This document shows, piece by piece, positions 6,148 to 8,402 of a stretch of DNA of 8,402 bases. The position numbers and the translations under genes were made by a program. Source of the stretch: CAZOHN01 sp964579325 (lineage in GTDB: Bacteria > Pseudomonadota > Alphaproteobacteria > Rhodobacterales > Rhodobacteraceae); the NCBI GenBank assembly GCA_964579325.1, contig CAZOHN010000159.1, forward strand, positions 1-8,402, written 5' to 3'. The notes under the pieces were generated by a model. The model searched no databases. It was not told the DNA's origin and worked only from the letters and a program-made list of their open reading frames with translations. Positions within the stretch are counted from its first letter, which is position 1. The number at the start of each line of letters is the position of its first letter.

Positions 6148-6224
6148 CGTCTTTCCTCCCAGTCATAACATATCTGCTATCTTGATGGCGCGATAATGCA
6201 AAGTCCTCCGCAGTTGATGCCCTT
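6148..6224. promoter_or_regulatory. Divergent pcaD/pcaQ control region
   Basis: These 77 bp separate the start codons of pcaD (minus) and pcaQ (plus) and must carry both promoters. They are clearly more AT-rich than the flanking genes. The pcaD Shine-Dalgarno lies at 6151-6160 and a PcaQ-box-like dyad at 6165-6180. A GATAAT at 6192-6197 could serve as a -10 element towards pcaQ, but I see no convincing -35 at the right distance. Confidence 0.6.
6165..6180. promoter_or_regulatory. Candidate PcaQ operator (LysR dyad)
   Basis: ATAACATATCTGCTAT is an imperfect inverted repeat, ATAACA-N4-TGCTAT, with 5 of 6 positions matching between the arms. Its 6-N4-6 layout and its ATAAC half match the PcaQ box I recall from Sinorhizobium (ATAACC-N4-GGTTAA). 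It begins 17 bp before the pcaD start codon, which is unusually close for an activator site, and its centre is about 52 bp before the pcaQ start. Confidence 0.5.
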
Positions 6225-7133
6225 ATGATCATGCATCCCTCCGTCAAGCTGCGCCACGTACGCGCCTTCCTCGATATCGCCGCCGAGGGGAACCTCTCGG
6301 CCGTGGCGCGGCGACGGGGCATAACCCAACCCGCACTCAGCCGGACGCTCGCCGAGCTCGAAGATCTCCTCGGCGCGGCCCTCTTCCGTCGCGAGCGGCG
6401 ACGCCTGGTCCTGACCGACGCCGGCGCGACGTTCCGGCGCCACGCAAGCATCGGGCTCCTGGCGTTCGAGGCCGGAGCGGCGGCACTTCAGCCCGGGGCC
6501 GGCGGTGGCACCATTCGCGTCGGCATCCTGCCCACCGCGGCAGCCCGGCTTTTCCCCCGCGTGGCGCTGCGGTTCCGCGCGGCCGAGCCGGGGGCGCTGC
6601 TCAAGATCGAAACCGGGCCGCATTCCTACCTGCTAGGCCTACTCCGCGAGGGCGGGATCGAGATGATGATCGGCCGGATGCCGATCGCGACGGAAATGGC
6701 AGGTCTCGCGTTCGAACACCTCTACGAGGAAGAGATCGTGCTTGTCGCCCGCGCCGGGCACCCGATGGCCGCCGGGCCGGTGCCGACAACCCTGCAATCG
6801 GCCCCGGTGATCCTTCCGCCCGAAGGCGCACTGATCCGGCGTGCCGTCGACGACTACCTCGCCAGCCTTGGCCTTCCCGGCCTGCGGCCCGCGTTCGAGA
6901 CGGTGGCGCTTGCGGTGGGCCGCGGCATTCTTGCGGGGTCCGATGCGGTCTGGTTCATCTCGCGCGGGGTCGTGGCGGACGAGATTGACCGGGGCGACTT
7001 GCTGGAAATTCCCACGGGGGTCCGGTTCCTGTCGGGCGCGGTAGGCATAACCACGCGCCAGGCAGGCCAGAAAGTGCCCGGTCTCGACCTGCTGATACGG
7101 CTTTGCCGCGAGGGCGTCGAGGTTCGCGGTTAG
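6225..7133 (+). CDS. pcaQ: LysR-type regulator of protocatechuate genes (PcaQ)
   Basis: This 302-aa protein has a LysR N-terminal winged helix-turn-helix (about 8-66: LRHVRAFLDIAAEGNLS, ITQPALSRTLAELEDLLGAALF, then LVLTDAG). The substrate-binding domain runs from about 95 (GGTIRVGILPTAAARLFP) to the end (GLDLLIRLCREG). LysR proteins of this type activate divergent catabolic operons; PcaQ in rhizobia and Agrobacterium activates pcaDCHGB with beta-carboxymuconate-type coinducers. Assignment to PcaQ rests on position (divergent from pcaD, 77 bp apart) and general resemblance, not on residues unique to it. The start could be the ATG at 6225 or the one at 6231; neither has a clear Shine-Dalgarno. 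The stop TAG (7131-7133) overlaps the stop of the convergent quiC-like gene. Confidence 0.92.
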   Translation: MIMHPSVKLRHVRAFLDIAAEGNLSAVARRRGITQPALSRTLAELEDLLGAALFRRERRRLVLTDAGATFRRHASIGLLAFEAGAAALQPGAGGGTIRVGILPTAAARLFPRVALRFRAAEPGALLKIETGPHSYLLGLLREGGIEMMIGRMPIATEMAGLAFEHLYEEEIVLVARAGHPMAAGPVPTTLQSAPVILPPEGALIRRAVDDYLASLGLPGLRPAFETVALAVGRGILAGSDAVWFISRGVVADEIDRGDLLEIPTGVRFLSGAVGITTRQAGQKVPGLDLLIRLCREGVEVRG

Positions 7134-8402
7134 CGCCGTGGCATGCCGGGAGGGCGCGCGTTGCGCTTCTGCGCGGCGATGCGGAACGGGGCGTTCGGTG
7201 CGCCGTAACCCTGGTAATCGCCCTGCCGCTCGACGATCTCGAAGAAGAAGCCGCCCTCGCGCGGCGCCGAGTAAAGCTGGAAGAACTGCCCGCGATCGTC
7301 TTCGTCGTAAAGGATGTTCGCGGCCTTGAGGCGCTCCACGAGAGCGGGGTCGAGGCCGAAGCGTGCCTCGACGTCTTCATAGTAGTTCGCGCCGATCTGG
7401 AGGGCGGGAAACCCGCGCCGCGCAAGCTCTGCCGCCGTCGCGAAAATGTCCGACGTCGCGAAGGCGATGTGCTGGACCGAGGCCCCAAACGTCTCCTCGA
7501 CGAAACGACCTGCAAGCGTCCGCCGCGCCTCGGCCCCGTTGAGCGTGACACGAAGGCCGCCCGACTGCACGGCCTGGCTGCGCACGAGGCCGTCGGGATC
7601 GGCGACATCCTCCATCGGCGCCTTCTGCGCGTCGAGGATCGTGGTGTAGAAGAGCGCCCAGCTCAGCATCTCGTCATAGGCCATGGTCTGGCCGAGGTGG
7701 TCGATCGCGGTCAGCCCCGCGCCCGCGCCGGCGGGCTCACTGCGGAAATCTATCGCCCAGATACGCGCGAGGTCGGGGCCGGCATCAAGGAACCGGATCA
7801 CGCTGCCCCCCACCCCGCGGATCGCCGGAATAGCGAGTTCGCCGGGTCCGGAGGCTTGCGCGTGCCCCTGTGCCAGAAGTGCGGTAGCACGGGCGTGCGC
7901 GGCGCGGGCGTCGGGAACGGCGAGGGCAACCTCCGAAACGGTGGTGCCGTGCGCAACAAAGGAGCTGTGCGCGAAACCTTCGCTGTCGGTATTGACGAGA
8001 ATGTTGACCCCGCCCTGCCGCCAGTGCGCGACGGGCTTCGACACATGGCGGCCCGCCCTCTCGAAGCCTGTCGCCGCCAACAGGGCTTCCAGTGACGGAG
8101 ATTGCGCGGCCGAGGTCGCGAACTCGATGAACTCCACCCGCTCGACCTGCGCGGGAGGCGGGAAGTCGGGGATGTCCAATACCAGAGTCGGCTCGGCCCG
8201 GCGCACCCGATCCATCAGCGCAATGAGGCTGCGGTGTCCGTCGCTGGCGACAAGACGCGGCAGGCCCGCCCGGAACTGGTCGTTGAAGATCTCGAGGCTG
8301 AGCGGCCCGGAGTAGCCAGCCGCCATGACGGCGCGCAGGAAACCGGTCACGTCGAGATCACCCTCGCCCGGCATGTTGCGGAAGTGGCGCGACCAGTAGA
8401 GC
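7130..8402 (-). CDS. quiC: 3-dehydroshikimate dehydratase fused to HPPD-like domain (QuiC type), partial at 5' end
   Basis: The frame is open to the right edge (codons upstream of the ATG at 8374 read LYWSRHFRN), so that ATG is internal and roughly 200 N-terminal residues are missing. Counting from the 8374 Met, residues up to about 60 are the end of a sugar-phosphate-isomerase-like TIM barrel: RHFRNMPGEGDLD spans the Met, and Glu28 in LSLEIFND is the expected metal ligand. From about 78 onward two VOC modules form a 4-hydroxyphenylpyruvate-dioxygenase-like domain with its three metal ligands intact: His226 (AIDHLGQT), His302 (SVQHIAFA) and Glu379 (GGFFFEIVER). This architecture is that of bacterial QuiC1 enzymes, which dehydrate 3-dehydroshikimate to protocatechuate; the role of their HPPD-like half is not settled. 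The context fits, since the product feeds the adjacent pca operon. A plain HPPD is unlikely because of the barrel. Confidence 0.9.
   Translation of the reverse strand, partial: LYWSRHFRNMPGEGDLDVTGFLRAVMAAGYSGPLSLEIFNDQFRAGLPRLVASDGHRSLIALMDRVRRAEPTLVLDIPDFPPPAQVERVEFIEFATSAAQSPSLEALLAATGFERAGRHVSKPVAHWRQGGVNILVNTDSEGFAHSSFVAHGTTVSEVALAVPDARAAHARATALLAQGHAQASGPGELAIPAIRGVGGSVIRFLDAGPDLARIWAIDFRSEPAGAGAGLTAIDHLGQTMAYDEMLSWALFYTTILDAQKAPMEDVADPDGLVRSQAVQSGGLRVTLNGAEARRTLAGRFVEETFGASVQHIAFATSDIFATAAELARRGFPALQIGANYYEDVEARFGLDPALVERLKAANILYDEDDRGQFFQLYSAPREGGFFFEIVERQGDYQGYGAPNAPFRIAAQKRNARPPGMPRR

Noticed and set aside
1..8402. CRISPR array, defence genes or insertion sequence
   Set aside because: No regularly spaced repeats, transposase or defence-type gene is visible; element cargo would lie left of the window.

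Overview
The window looks like chromosomal DNA of a high-GC alphaproteobacterium, most likely Rhodobacterales (Roseobacter/Paracoccus-type). This rests on the gene order pcaQ / pcaD-C-H-G-(BKACE)-B, the GC-rich codon use and the tRNA-Asn type; the genus is inferred, not shown. It was assembled from a draft, because a run of exactly 100 N interrupts pcaD.

The left part (1 to about 1544) is the right-hand end of an integrated mobile element. It holds an AlpA-type DNA-binding regulator/excisionase gene cut by the left edge (131 down to <1, minus) and a 394-aa tyrosine recombinase (1356 to 172, minus). An AT-richer control region (1357-1496) follows. The element ends in a 48-nt copy of the 3' half of tRNA-Asn(GUU) (1497-1544), which has no 5' half. 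This is the expected duplicated attachment core left by site-specific integration into a tRNA gene. The intact tRNA and the rest of the element should lie to the left, outside the window.

The right part (1545-8402) is a protocatechuate catabolism locus. Read from the divergent promoter region (6148-6224), the minus-strand operon is pcaD (enol-lactone hydrolase, broken by the assembly gap), pcaC (carboxymuconolactone decarboxylase), pcaH and pcaG (protocatechuate 3,4-dioxygenase beta and alpha), a BKACE/DUF849 zinc-dependent beta-keto acid cleavage enzyme, and pcaB (carboxymuconate cycloisomerase). Genes overlap by a few bases or lie 2-10 bp apart. The LysR regulator pcaQ is divergent. Facing it tail to tail, with overlapping stop codons, is a quiC-type gene cut by the right edge: a 3-dehydroshikimate dehydratase barrel fused to an HPPD-like metal-binding domain, which would make protocatechuate.

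Together the genes would convert 3-dehydroshikimate to protocatechuate (QuiC), cleave the ring (PcaHG), and process the product through PcaB, PcaC and PcaD to beta-ketoadipate. The usual last steps (PcaIJ CoA-transferase, PcaF thiolase) are not in the window. The BKACE gene inside the operon suggests beta-ketoadipate could instead react directly with acetyl-CoA to give succinyl-CoA and acetoacetate. That is the most interesting hypothesis here and is an inference from context.
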